Of a DNA stretch of 64,000 nucleotides, positions 1 to 9,428 are shown one piece after another. This DNA is from CAADGL01 sp964643885. Lineage in GTDB: Bacteria > Planctomycetota > Phycisphaerae > UBA1845 > Fen-1342. The DNA is taken from positions 1 through 64,000 of the forward strand of contig CAZXUI010000003.1 of the NCBI GenBank assembly GCA_964643885.1, read 5' to 3'. The notes beneath the pieces are model-generated. The model saw nothing but the letters and a program-made list of their open reading frames with translations. It did no database searches and had not been told where the DNA came from. The stretch's first letter is position 1; each line of letters opens with the position of its first letter. Both the position numbers and the translations under genes were made by a program.

Positions 1-125
1 CTGACCGGTCTGCTTGGGCGACCGGTCTCTGACCGGTCTGTTTGGGGGACCGGTCGCTGACCGGTCTGCTTGGGCGACCGGTCTCTGACCGGTCTGTTTG
101 GGGGACCGGTCTCTGACCGGTCGTT
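1..125. repeat. Tandem ACCGGTC hairpin repeat array
   Basis: Units of about 29 bp built on ACCGGTC-TCT-GACCGGT (7-bp stem, 3-base loop) alternate with spacers ending in TTTGGGGG or CTTGGGCG. The array runs off the left edge, so its true length is unknown. The same core forms the array at 22328-22736. No unique spacers lie between units, so this is not a CRISPR array. Confidence 0.85.
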
Positions 126-130
126 CCGTT

Positions 131-772
131 GGGTGGCATGCCCTCGCCGCAGGCGTGGGCATGCTGCAACGCGCGAGAAACAGAGCCGCGACCGTAAGGG
201 ATCGGACGCACTGCACAAACCCTTCCCGCGTCCACGTGCCGTAAGGCACACATCTGAAACCAACACACCTGCGCCTGAGATAGGTGTATGTCATCAGACG
301 CTTGCGCGGGCGGCGCGCCGCCCCCAGACCGCTCCCTTACCAGGCTGTCGAAAAAGTCGCGCCGGCGTTTTTCGACAGCCCATCGATCGCCTGGCGTCGC
401 ATCTGACCCCCGGGGTTCGATGGGCAAACTCGGTATTCGAACAGCGCGAGATCGAGTTTTTCGACTGCCTGTTAGGGTCGCGGCTCGGATCCCTCGCGGT
501 CGCGGCTCGGAACCCTCGCGGTCGCGGCTCGGATCCCACGCGCGCGGCTCGGACCAGAAGAGCGGGCGAGACGACCGTGCTCCCCGCTGAGGGCACTTCG
601 GAATCGGAACCCCGTGCGCCAAGCACGGGGTCTACTGGTAGCCAAGCGTCCCGCCGCTCGGCGCGGCGGGTTCTGATAGCGGGCGAGACGCCCGTGCTCC
701 CCACAACGGCGCGCTTCGTTCACAGGCTCAGACGCCCGCGCTCCCCATGTTGTGCGACGATTGACCGACTGT
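131..772. repeat. Intergenic cluster of hairpins and short tandem repeats
   Basis: No convincing gene lies here. Visible structures are GCATGCCC/GGGCATGC (about 138-167); a 13-bp perfect inverted repeat GGCTGTCGAAAAA/TTTTTCGACAGCC (343-355 and 368-380, 12-base loop); a 22-bp tandem repeat starting GCGGCTCGG at 480, 502 and 524 with a partial copy at 544, and an inverted related copy near 183-204; hairpin CCCCGTGC/GCACGGGG (610-630); hairpin CCCGCCGC/GCGGCGGG (650-670); and GGGCG-AGA-CGCCC style hairpins near 680-695. The cluster abuts the 3' end of the M50 protease gene. The pair at 610-677 recurs at 12534-12601. Confidence 0.8.
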
Positions 773-1780
773 CTACAGCCGCGGGTCGAGCTCGCGCTTC
801 TGCCGTTCGCGGGTGGCGCGTTCGAGCGTCTGCCGTTCCACGTAGCTGAGGCTGCTTACGCCGTGGTCGTGCACCTTCTTGAGAATGCGGTCGACCTCCG
901 CCTCGAGCCGCTCTTCCTCGGCGATTCTGCGGTCCCAGCCGCCGGGGTTCGGGTTGGCCGCGGCAGCGTCGCGGCGGGGCGACCGCTTGAACAGCCCGGC
1001 GAGGCGGGCGAAAAAGCCGGGGCGCTTGCGGTGATAGCGGCCGGTGGAGGCGTAGGTGCGGAACTCCTCCTGGAGCATGCCGAAGCGGGCGGCCTGGAGG
1101 TGCTGGAAGGAGGTCATTCCGCCGAAAACGGCGATGGCGATGAGCATGATGTTGCCGATGGACGCGCCCCAGACGCCGAAGGCGACGGCGCCGATGATGC
1201 CGATCTGGGCGGCGATGATCGTGGCGCGATGCAGACCGACGTAGGGCCAGATGAGGGTGCGGAAGATCTGCCCGCCGTCGAAGGGGAAGACGGGGAGCAT
1301 GTTGAAGCAGAGCAACATGTAGTTCAGCCAGTAGAAGATGCCGACGTAGTACTGCCACATGGCCGTCATCGAGTCCGGATCAAACGGCGCGAACACATTC
1401 AATGAGACGACGCCGATATCCCCGGTTGCGATGATCAGGATGGCGGCGCTGAGGATACAGAGCGCGACGTTGACGAGCGGGCCACAAATGACGGTGACGA
1501 ACTGGGCCCAGGGCGTCATCGGCGCGTGGGCGAAAGCCAGGCCGCCGAGCGGCCACATGAGAATCTCTTCGGCATCTCCGCCGACCGAGCGGGCGCCGAA
1601 GCAATGGCCGAACTCGTGAAGCAGGATGATCAGGAAGAGCATGCCAAGGAATGTCAGCTCAAAGCTCAGGCTGTCGCCCTGAAAGAGGCGGAGAGCCATC
1701 CAGATCAGATAGAGAATGTGAATGCGCACGTTGATCCGGGAGAAGGTGAAGAGCCGGATCGACCGTGTCAGAAAATCCAT
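773..1780 (-). CDS. M50-family site-2-type membrane metalloprotease
   Basis: Predicted intramembrane zinc metalloprotease of 335 aa. The zinc-binding HEFGH motif is near residues 54-58 inside a hydrophobic segment. The second motif, NMLPVFPFDGGQI near 157-169, supplies the Asp typical of this family. Several hydrophobic helices surround them, and the charged Arg-rich C-terminus (about 230-335) is probably cytoplasmic. I chose the ATG at 1780 (MDFLTRS) because a longer reading would overlap the NUDIX gene upstream and has no membrane-protein character. A purine-rich stretch precedes this ATG. The substrate is unknown: family members cleave anti-sigma factors, SREBP-like proteins or signal-peptide remnants. 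The 3' end meets a hairpin-rich intergenic region. Confidence 0.85.
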   Translation of the reverse strand: MDFLTRSIRLFTFSRINVRIHILYLIWMALRLFQGDSLSFELTFLGMLFLIILLHEFGHCFGARSVGGDAEEILMWPLGGLAFAHAPMTPWAQFVTVICGPLVNVALCILSAAILIIATGDIGVVSLNVFAPFDPDSMTAMWQYYVGIFYWLNYMLLCFNMLPVFPFDGGQIFRTLIWPYVGLHRATIIAAQIGIIGAVAFGVWGASIGNIMLIAIAVFGGMTSFQHLQAARFGMLQEEFRTYASTGRYHRKRPGFFARLAGLFKRSPRRDAAAANPNPGGWDRRIAEEERLEAEVDRILKKVHDHGVSSLSYVERQTLERATRERQKRELDPRL

Positions 1781-1886
1781 GCATCCGCCCTTTTGCGGCT
1801 CACCGGCGGCCCGAAACGTGCCACGAACATGCGGAATACACGCGGGCCGGCCCGTCGCGAAACCCTGGTCCGCGCCGCCTGCTGCC

Positions 1887-2411
1887 CTACCGGGCGCCCT
1901 GCTCACCGCGGCGCCTGAAACGATCATAGTGCAGAACCGTGGCCAGCGTCTTGCCGTCCTGGACGCGGCCGGCGGCGATCGCCGTCAGCAACTCGTCCCA
2001 CGAAACGAGCGTCGTGCGGATGTGCTCGCCTTCTTCGAGCGCAGGCGGGCCGGGCACAAGCTCGTCGGCCAGGAAGGCGTGCATCAGCTCGGTGCAGATG
2101 CCGGGCGAGGTAAAGAAGGTCAGCAGCGGCCAGAGCCGGCCGGCGCGGTAGCCGGTTTCTTCGGCCAGCTCGCGGCGGGCGCACTCGATGGGCGGTTCGG
2201 TGGGTTCGAGCGTGCCGGCGGGCAGTTCGAGCAGTTCGCGCTGCACGGCGGGGCGGAGGTTGTGGATCATGACGATGCGGCCGTCGGGCAGGATGGGGAG
2301 GATGACGACGGCGCCGGGGTGCTGGACGATTTCGTGGGGCTGTGCGCCGGGGGTCGGGGGCGGCAGGCGGATGACATTGAACTTCTTTGCGCTATAAGCG
2401 ACTTCACTCAT
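1887..2411 (-). CDS. NUDIX hydrolase, ADP-ribose pyrophosphatase-like
   Basis: A 174-aa cytoplasmic NUDIX hydrolase. The full NUDIX box G-x5-E-x7-R-E-x2-E-E-x-G-Y is present at residues 66-88, ending RRELAEETGY, so the metal-binding glutamates are intact. A Pro about 15 residues after the box (FFTSPGICTE) is typical of ADP-ribose pyrophosphatases, which split ADP-ribose into AMP and ribose 5-phosphate. Substrate assignment within the superfamily remains inference. It lies 106 bp upstream of the M50 protease on the same strand and may be co-transcribed with it. Confidence 0.85.
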   Translation of the reverse strand: MSEVAYSAKKFNVIRLPPPTPGAQPHEIVQHPGAVVILPILPDGRIVMIHNLRPAVQRELLELPAGTLEPTEPPIECARRELAEETGYRAGRLWPLLTFFTSPGICTELMHAFLADELVPGPPALEEGEHIRTTLVSWDELLTAIAAGRVQDGKTLATVLHYDRFRRRGEQGAR

Positions 2412-2639
2412 GGCGGCTCCGGGGGGCGCGGTTTGCAGGAGACTATAGCGGGTCGTGGATGGCGCGGATGGTTGGCGGCGCGGGGCGTGTGGGGGTTCGG
2501 ACCGAATGTAGCATTATAGGACTATCTTGGATTCGCGGACCTGGCGTGAAGAATGTAAACCTTTGCACCACAACACTTTGTGAATTCTGACCGCGCGCGA
2601 GCGCGATCGGCTCGCACGTGCTTGGGGTTCGCCTTGGCC

Positions 2640-2655
2640 TGTTTCACGTGAAACA
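2640..2655. other. parS centromere site 1
   Basis: The perfect 16-bp palindrome TGTTTCACGTGAAACA is identical to the widely conserved bacterial parS consensus bound by ParB. A parB gene lies about 1 kb away. Its position near dnaA and gyrB agrees with parS sites clustering near the origin. Confidence 0.93.
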
Positions 2656-2736
2656 CCGCAGCCCTGGAAAGGCGAATCACGTCGCAGTCAAGGTACGTGA
2701 CAAGAGGGATCATGCCGCGCAGTGCGTCACCCACGA

Positions 2737-2752
2737 CGTTTCACGTGAAACG
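2737..2752. other. parS centromere site 2
   Basis: The palindrome CGTTTCACGTGAAACG matches the parS consensus except for the outermost base pair, which changes symmetrically. Its centre is 97 bp from that of site 1. It lies 32 bp beyond the stop codon of the Memo-like gene. Confidence 0.88.
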
Positions 2753-2784
2753 GCCCCTGCGGCGGGAATGCCGATGGCCCGCCG

Positions 2785-3645
2785 TCAGATTCGGAAAACC
2801 CCCGCGTGATAGCCCACAGAGTTCGAGACCGGCGTGCTCTCATCCGCCCCCTCACGCTCGGCACTCGTCGTGTGCGCGAGTTCCTCATAGCGACCCGCAC
2901 CCAGGCGACAGGCGGCCGCGATCGCCGCGGCCACCGCTCCAGCCCCGCACGCATTCCGGTGCGCCTCCGCTTCCGGAACAACACCACCATCATCGAGATT
3001 CGAGACCAGACGGACGAATCGACGATCGTTCACCTTCTTCGCCCAGCGAATGCCGGGCCAGCCACGGCCGGCGGGCTCGAAGCCGAACGCCGGCCCATAA
3101 TGCGTCAGATCAGTCGAAGCCAGAAAACAGACACGCCGGCCGAGCGACTCGGCCGCGTCCGCACAAACGCGGCCGACCTCGCTCGCCCAGGGACCCGGAA
3201 CAACCATGACGGGCAGAATGCGAGCCTGCGACAGTACGGACTGGATCAGCGGAAGCTCCACCTCGATTGAGTGCTCGTATCGGTGAGCGTCCGCATCGTC
3301 GCTCAACATCGGCGAGCGGAGGACCTCATCGGCCAGATCAGAATCTACGTGAACAAGGCCCAGCGGCGTCTGCCACGAGCCGCGCGAGAAAACGGCGACA
3401 CGCGAGCGAATCGGAACATGAACGGCGCCGAAGACTACGACCGTCTCCGGCCGGCCGGCGGTGATGGCGGCGATCGTGCGGCCGGCGGTCGGACCACTGA
3501 AAACCCACCCCGCGTGCGGAACTAAGCCGCCGATCGAGGGCTCCGGATCCGCCGAGGGGAGGATGGAATCGAGCATCTGCCGGCAGGCGGCAGACGTGCC
3601 GGGGTAGAAGCGGCCGGCGTAGGCGGCGGGTCGGATGGGTTGCAT
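2785..3645 (-). CDS. Memo family protein (AmmeMemoRadiSam protein B type)
   Basis: A 286-aa member of the Memo family, which has a fold related to class III extradiol dioxygenases. The opening PAAYAGRFYPG, the GGLVPHAGWVFSGPTAG block with the metal-pocket His, AHRYEHSIEVELP and the late LASTDLTHYGP are family hallmarks. In many prokaryotes Memo belongs to a three-component set with an AMMECR1 protein and a radical SAM protein; neither is adjacent here. The biochemical function in bacteria is not settled. The gene starts 19 bp after the parB stop on the same strand, behind a GGGAGGGG ribosome-binding site, so the two are probably one operon. Confidence 0.88.
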   Translation of the reverse strand: MQPIRPAAYAGRFYPGTSAACRQMLDSILPSADPEPSIGGLVPHAGWVFSGPTAGRTIAAITAGRPETVVVFGAVHVPIRSRVAVFSRGSWQTPLGLVHVDSDLADEVLRSPMLSDDADAHRYEHSIEVELPLIQSVLSQARILPVMVVPGPWASEVGRVCADAAESLGRRVCFLASTDLTHYGPAFGFEPAGRGWPGIRWAKKVNDRRFVRLVSNLDDGGVVPEAEAHRNACGAGAVAAAIAAACRLGAGRYEELAHTTSAEREGADESTPVSNSVGYHAGVFRI

Positions 3646-3664
3646 GGCGGCCCCTCCCGGGGCG

Positions 3665-4588
3665 TTACTCCAGCGTCACGTTCCCCCCGAGGCGCTCGGC
3701 AATACGGTCGAATTCCTCCAACGAGTTGTAGCGGATGACGATGCGGCCGGAGTTCTTCTTGCGGCCGGGCTGAAGCCGGACGGCCAGTCCGAGCGAGCGG
3801 CTGAGCGTCCGCTCGAGTTCCTGAACGTGGCGATTCGCGCTGGCGGCTTCGAGGTTGGCCGTCTGGCGGGTCGGTGCGTCCGCGGGCTGGCGTGTGAGCT
3901 GTTCCACCTGGCGGACGGACAGATTGCGGCGAACGGCGAGCTGGGCGATCGCGAGCTGGCGCTGCGGGTCGGTGATTCCGACGATCGCGCGGGCCTGGCC
4001 CATGCCGAGCTGGCCGGTCGAGATCAGCTCCTGGACCTCCGGACGCAGCTTGAGGAGCCGCAGGTAGTTCGTGACGTTGGCTCGGCTCTCGCCGATGCGG
4101 GCGGCGAGCTGCTCGGCGGTGACCGAGAAGCGGCCCATGAAGTCCTGGTAGGCGCGGGCGCGCTCAAGCGGGCCGAGGTCCTCGCGCTGAAGGTTCTCGA
4201 TCAAGGCGATCTCGGTCGCGTCGAGATCGGTGATCGGGCGGACGAGGGCGGGGACCGTGGCGAGCCCCGCGAGCCTGGCGGCCCGCCAGCGGCGCTCGCC
4301 GGCGACGAGCTGAAGGCGGCCGTCGGGCAGCGTGCGCAGCAGGATCGGCTGAAGGACGCCCTTGAGTCGAATGGACTCGGCCAGCTCGGCCAGGGTGGTC
4401 GAGTCGAATGTCGCGCGGGGTTGGTGCGGATTGGGCTCGATGGCGTCGATGGGGATTTCACTGACGCCGCCGTCTGGATTCGCCATCACCGCAGGTGCGG
4501 CGGTGGGCGCGGGGTCGAGGGTTGCGGTCGCGCGTGAGCCGAGGATGGCGCTGAGCCCGCGGCCGAGTCGTTGCTGGGATTTGGACAT
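3665..4588 (-). CDS. parB: Chromosome partitioning protein ParB
   Basis: ParB/Spo0J of 307 aa, a CTP-dependent clamp that loads at parS and spreads to organise the origin for segregation. The N-terminus carries the ParA-contact motif RLGRGLSAILG. The CTPase core has NPHQPR, GERRWRA near residue 96 and ENLQRED. A helix-turn-helix around ESRANVTNYLRLLKL follows, and the C-terminal dimerisation region (about 245-307) is intact. The start at 4588 is supported by AAGGAGG a few bases upstream. Unusually, no parA gene is adjacent: upstream is repeat-rich DNA, downstream a Memo gene. Two parS sites lie about 1 kb away. Confidence 0.95.
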   Translation of the reverse strand: MSKSQQRLGRGLSAILGSRATATLDPAPTAAPAVMANPDGGVSEIPIDAIEPNPHQPRATFDSTTLAELAESIRLKGVLQPILLRTLPDGRLQLVAGERRWRAARLAGLATVPALVRPITDLDATEIALIENLQREDLGPLERARAYQDFMGRFSVTAEQLAARIGESRANVTNYLRLLKLRPEVQELISTGQLGMGQARAIVGITDPQRQLAIAQLAVRRNLSVRQVEQLTRQPADAPTRQTANLEAASANRHVQELERTLSRSLGLAVRLQPGRKKNSGRIVIRYNSLEEFDRIAERLGGNVTLE

Positions 4589-5269
4589 GGGGCCTCCTTG
4601 CGTCGATCGGGTGGCGGTCCGGAGTTGTGCACCACCCCGCGTAAGAGGATAGCGGGTTTGGTGTGGGATGACGAGGCGGGCGGGGAGGGAATGGGGGTCG
4701 GGGGTGGCGGGATCGGGGGTGTGCGGCACGCGGGTGAGCGGATGGGGATGCGTCTAGAACAGCTAGTTCGAGCGCGATCTCCCGCGCCGGGCGAAACTCA
4801 AGGCGAACCGTCATCTAGCGCGGCTATACATTCTTGATCACGGCGAGTGATTCGGCGGGTGGCATGGGCAAGCGCAGCTTGCCCGTGCTCACAGTGGCCG
4901 CTGAGCTGCCGGCTCGTGCAAGATTTTTTCTCGCACCAGGACGACACGATCGGATCGTTCGCGATTCTGGATGAGAATGCGGTGCGGGTTTGGACCTTTT
5001 GTGCTGTGATCCGAGCCGAAGGCCCCCAGGATACGAAGGGGAGGGGCGACGCGACCCACGGGTTGCGCTCGTCCGCCTGGCGGCGGACTCGCTTCACCCG
5101 TGGCCAGCGCCCTTGGCCGCTCCGCGGCCAGATGCGAACCGGTCAGAGGCCGGGCACGCATTGTCGGAGCAGCGGAGGACTGCGCCGGCTATAGCGCAGA
5201 ACTTCACCGGCTATCAGCCGGTGCCACACTTACCGAGGTGAGATGCCACACTCGATGCGGGCGGCGGTG
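4589..5269. repeat. Gene-free region with modular hairpins
   Basis: No credible gene; short open frames here do not show coding constraint. It contains hairpin GGGCAAG-CGCAG-CTTGCCC (4866-4884), a dispersed element of about 110 bp (4934-5043) with a second copy at 27843-27951, an ACCGGTC-AGA-GGCCGG unit near 5138-5155, the 18-mer at 5159-5176 that recurs exactly at 22767-22784, hairpin CTGCGC/GCGCAG (5180-5199) and hairpin CACCGGCT-ATC-AGCCGGTG (5205-5223). The cluster sits just beyond the 3' end of acs. The parB promoter must lie in the first 200 bp. Confidence 0.75.
4934..5043. repeat. Dispersed intergenic element, copy A
   Basis: It starts CACCAGGACGACACGATCGG and ends in a CCCC/GGGG hairpin. 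Aligned by eye with copy B at 27843-27951 it shows about 14 differences in the first 93 bases. The differences fall evenly on all three codon positions, so I read it as a non-coding repeat rather than a gene. Confidence 0.75.
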
Positions 5270-7234
<1,965 letters not shown>

Positions 7235-7422
7235 TTCGGGCTCCTGGCGTCGAAGCGGACGAGCTCGCGGTCGCGCCATACTGGTGAGGCGCGGATCGTT
7301 GGGGGATTCGGCCCATGTAATCCCGAGCGAGGGCGCACTATAGCGGATCGTGCGGGGTGGTGTCAGCGCTGGAATGGGCGGGCACGCAGGCCGGCCCCGC
7401 CGTGGAGGTTGGCAGAAACGAA

Positions 7423-7467
7423 CGGCAGTCGCCCGGCGGGCGAAGACGCCTGCCCGAGCGACTGCCG
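7423..7467 (-). terminator. Probable intrinsic terminator of the 7493-8218 gene
   Basis: A perfect 10-bp inverted repeat CGGCAGTCGC/GCGACTGCCG begins 25 bp past the stop codon of the PEP-CTERM gene. On the minus strand it is followed by a T-rich stretch (TTCGTTTC). The T run is weak, so efficiency is uncertain. Confidence 0.6.
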
Positions 7468-7492
7468 ATGGGTTGTCTGATGTCGGGTGCCG

Positions 7493-8218
7493 TTAGCTGC
7501 GGCGGCGGAAGATCACGAGCGAGCCGAGCGCACACAGCAGCAGCGAGGTCGGCTCCGGCGTCAGGAAGCCCGCATCGGAGCCGAATTCGGCGATCGCGCC
7601 GCCGTCCAGGAAATCGAGGTTCGACAGCGGGCCGCTCAGCGAGAGCGTCGCGACGATCGACGGTGCGACGGCGCCGAGGCCGCCGAGATCGAGGAGCGGC
7701 GGATCGGTGGCGATGCCGCCCTGCGGGCCGTCGAGGATGGCGGGGCCGTCGAGATTGGCGCCGGGGAAGGCGGTCGCGCCGGCGATGTTGGTGCTGATGA
7801 AATTGGCGAGCAGGCCGGTTGTTCCGGCATTGCCGAAGCCCCACTCGCTCTCGAGGCTGTCGCCCTCGCCGAGCTGCGTGCCGACGTTGCTGAAGTTCAG
7901 CGAGAAACCGCCCGGTCCGACGACGGCGCCGCCGCCGGTGATGCTCAGCCCGCCGAGATCGAACGACAGGCTGGTGAGCAACTGGTCGGCGCTGTCGAAC
8001 GTCGCCAGCGTGCCGGTCGACGTGTTGATCAACAGAATCTGGAGCGTGCTCGGACTGTCCGTGTCGAGGCGGAATGTGGCGGTGGCCGAGAGGCCGGCCG
8101 GGTCGAAATTCGGATCGGTGGAGACGTCGAGGACCACCGTCCGCTCCAGAATGTCGGCGTGCGCAAACGCCCCCAGCGCGAGTGCGAGCGCACCCGCTGC
8201 GCAGCGATTGAAGACCAT
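7493..8218 (-). CDS. Secreted PEP-CTERM-like protein of unknown function
   Basis: A 241-aa exported protein. It begins with a short signal peptide (MVFNRCAAG then a hydrophobic stretch, Ala-His-Ala cleavage area). It ends with the tripartite sorting tail typical of exosortase substrates: TPEPTS, a hydrophobic segment, then FRRRS. The body is rich in Gly, Ser, Thr and Asn with alternating beta-like segments and no recognisable catalytic motif. The start at 8218 follows GGAGGAG. A clear sigma-70-like promoter (8321-8348) and a hairpin terminator (7423-7467) suggest a single-gene unit. No exosortase gene is in the window. Confidence 0.8.
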   Translation of the reverse strand: MVFNRCAAGALALALGAFAHADILERTVVLDVSTDPNFDPAGLSATATFRLDTDSPSTLQILLINTSTGTLATFDSADQLLTSLSFDLGGLSITGGGAVVGPGGFSLNFSNVGTQLGEGDSLESEWGFGNAGTTGLLANFISTNIAGATAFPGANLDGPAILDGPQGGIATDPPLLDLGGLGAVAPSIVATLSLSGPLSNLDFLDGGAIAEFGSDAGFLTPEPTSLLLCALGSLVIFRRRS

Positions 8219-8645
8219 TTTTCTACTCCTCCGGGGTTCCTGTTCCCCAATTGGCCGAGTCTGCCGCGATGCCGATTTCTCCCGACAACGGGTGTCCCAG
8301 CCATCCCCTGCTACAAGCCAAATATACACTGGTTTCGGCACGAATCAAGATCGACGATTTCTTCCTCGCTGACGGCATCATGGTCGATAATGTGCGCAAG
8401 TGATAATTTTCGTGAAAAACGGTCCTGGATCGACCCGTCGCACGGTCTGGCCACGATTGTCCCAACCTCCTGACGGAATCGCATGTCGCGCGGAGGCGCG
8501 TTGGATTGCAAATGCCCGCGGAGTCCGGCCGCTTTGGGCGCCGATGCTTCGTGTACCACGAGCAGCGGCTGCGGGCGGACGACCGCCCCGAGCCGACGCG
8601 GGCGATCCCGTGGAGACGGACGCGTGGCGCCTATAATGTCGGGCT
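8219..8645. other. Divergent intergenic region
   Basis: This 427-bp region separates the PEP-CTERM gene (minus) from the GNAT gene (plus). It holds the minus-strand promoter at 8321-8348 and an AT-rich patch near 8380-8420. I see no gene and no repeat-family hairpin in it. Confidence 0.55.
8321..8348 (-). promoter_or_regulatory. Sigma-70-like promoter of the PEP-CTERM gene
   Basis: On the minus strand, TTGATT and TATATT are separated by 16 bp. They lie about 100 bp upstream of the start codon in an otherwise GC-rich region. Confidence 0.6.
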
Positions 8646-9428
8646 ATGCGTGCCGACCCGACGGCCGTTGCGGCGATGCGCCGCGCGGACCAGGTGTATT
8701 ACGAGCAGATCTGCGAGCGCGAGACGATCGCGTGTGGGTATGCGTACCGCAGCGACCGGTTCGCCGAAGTGGCCGAGTGCCATTTCGTCGGAGAGGTGTT
8801 GCTGGAGTTGTGCAACGATTCTTTAACCGTTGTCGATACATACTTTACGCGAATCGGACGGGAGTGCAGCCGGTGGGTGCCGGCGGCGGATCAGCCGGCC
8901 GCGGCGGTGGCGGAGCTGCTGGCGGGCCGGGGATTCGAGCGGCGCGAACGGGTGGTGTTCGCTTGGAACGGAGTCGAGCGAGAGCGGCCGGGCGGACTTC
9001 GGGTTGTGGGAGCGCGGGCGATGCGGCGGTCATACACGCGGATCGCAGAGGCGCGCAGTGCGGAGGGCGGCGGGCGGGCGGACGCGTTGACGCAACTCCA
9101 GCTCGAGCGGCTGAATGACCCGCAATATGACGCCTTCGTGGCGCTGGATGGCGACGAGCCGGTCGGAATGATCAGCCTGCTTCAAGTGGGGCAGATCGGG
9201 CGGCTGTGCGATCTGTACGTCCGAAAAGAACACCGGCGTCGAAGCGCCGCGAGGCAGTTGCTTCATGCCGCCCTTTCGGCCGCGCGGCGCTGGGCGCTGC
9301 ATCCGGTTGTGGCGGCGGTCGAGGATCGCAACGAGGCGGGTGCGGGGCTGCTCTGCGGGGCGGGATTTGCGGAAGCCGGTAGAATTGTGAGCTTCTGCCG
9401 GGCGGGTTTCGTGGAGGTCGGCGGGTGA
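8646..9428 (+). CDS. GNAT-family N-acetyltransferase
   Basis: A 260-aa protein with the GNAT acetyl-CoA-binding fold in its second half. GMISLLQVGQIGRLCDLYV resembles motif beta-4, and VRKEHRRRSAARQLLHAAL resembles motif A (R/Q-x-x-G-x-G/A), here in the degenerate form RRRSAA. The first 120 residues are not recognisable. The acceptor substrate is unknown. The stop codon overlaps the start of gatB, so the two are translationally linked. An assay of ribosomal-protein or tRNA-related acetylation would be a guess. Confidence 0.7.
   Translation: MRADPTAVAAMRRADQVYYEQICERETIACGYAYRSDRFAEVAECHFVGEVLLELCNDSLTVVDTYFTRIGRECSRWVPAADQPAAAVAELLAGRGFERRERVVFAWNGVERERPGGLRVVGARAMRRSYTRIAEARSAEGGGRADALTQLQLERLNDPQYDAFVALDGDEPVGMISLLQVGQIGRLCDLYVRKEHRRRSAARQLLHAALSAARRWALHPVVAAVEDRNEAGAGLLCGAGFAEAGRIVSFCRAGFVEVGG

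Larger units (their letters stand above)
2412..2784. other. Intergenic region carrying the two parS sites
   Basis: This 373-bp gap lies between the 3' end of the Memo-like gene and the start of the NUDIX gene. It is somewhat AT-richer than its surroundings. Apart from the two GTTTCACGTGAAAC palindromes and presumably the NUDIX promoter, I see no gene in it. Confidence 0.6.

Noticed and set aside
4798..5097. Possible small protein shared with 27784-28161
   Set aside because: The shared part is the dispersed element; changes are not biased to third codon positions, so it is not under protein selection.
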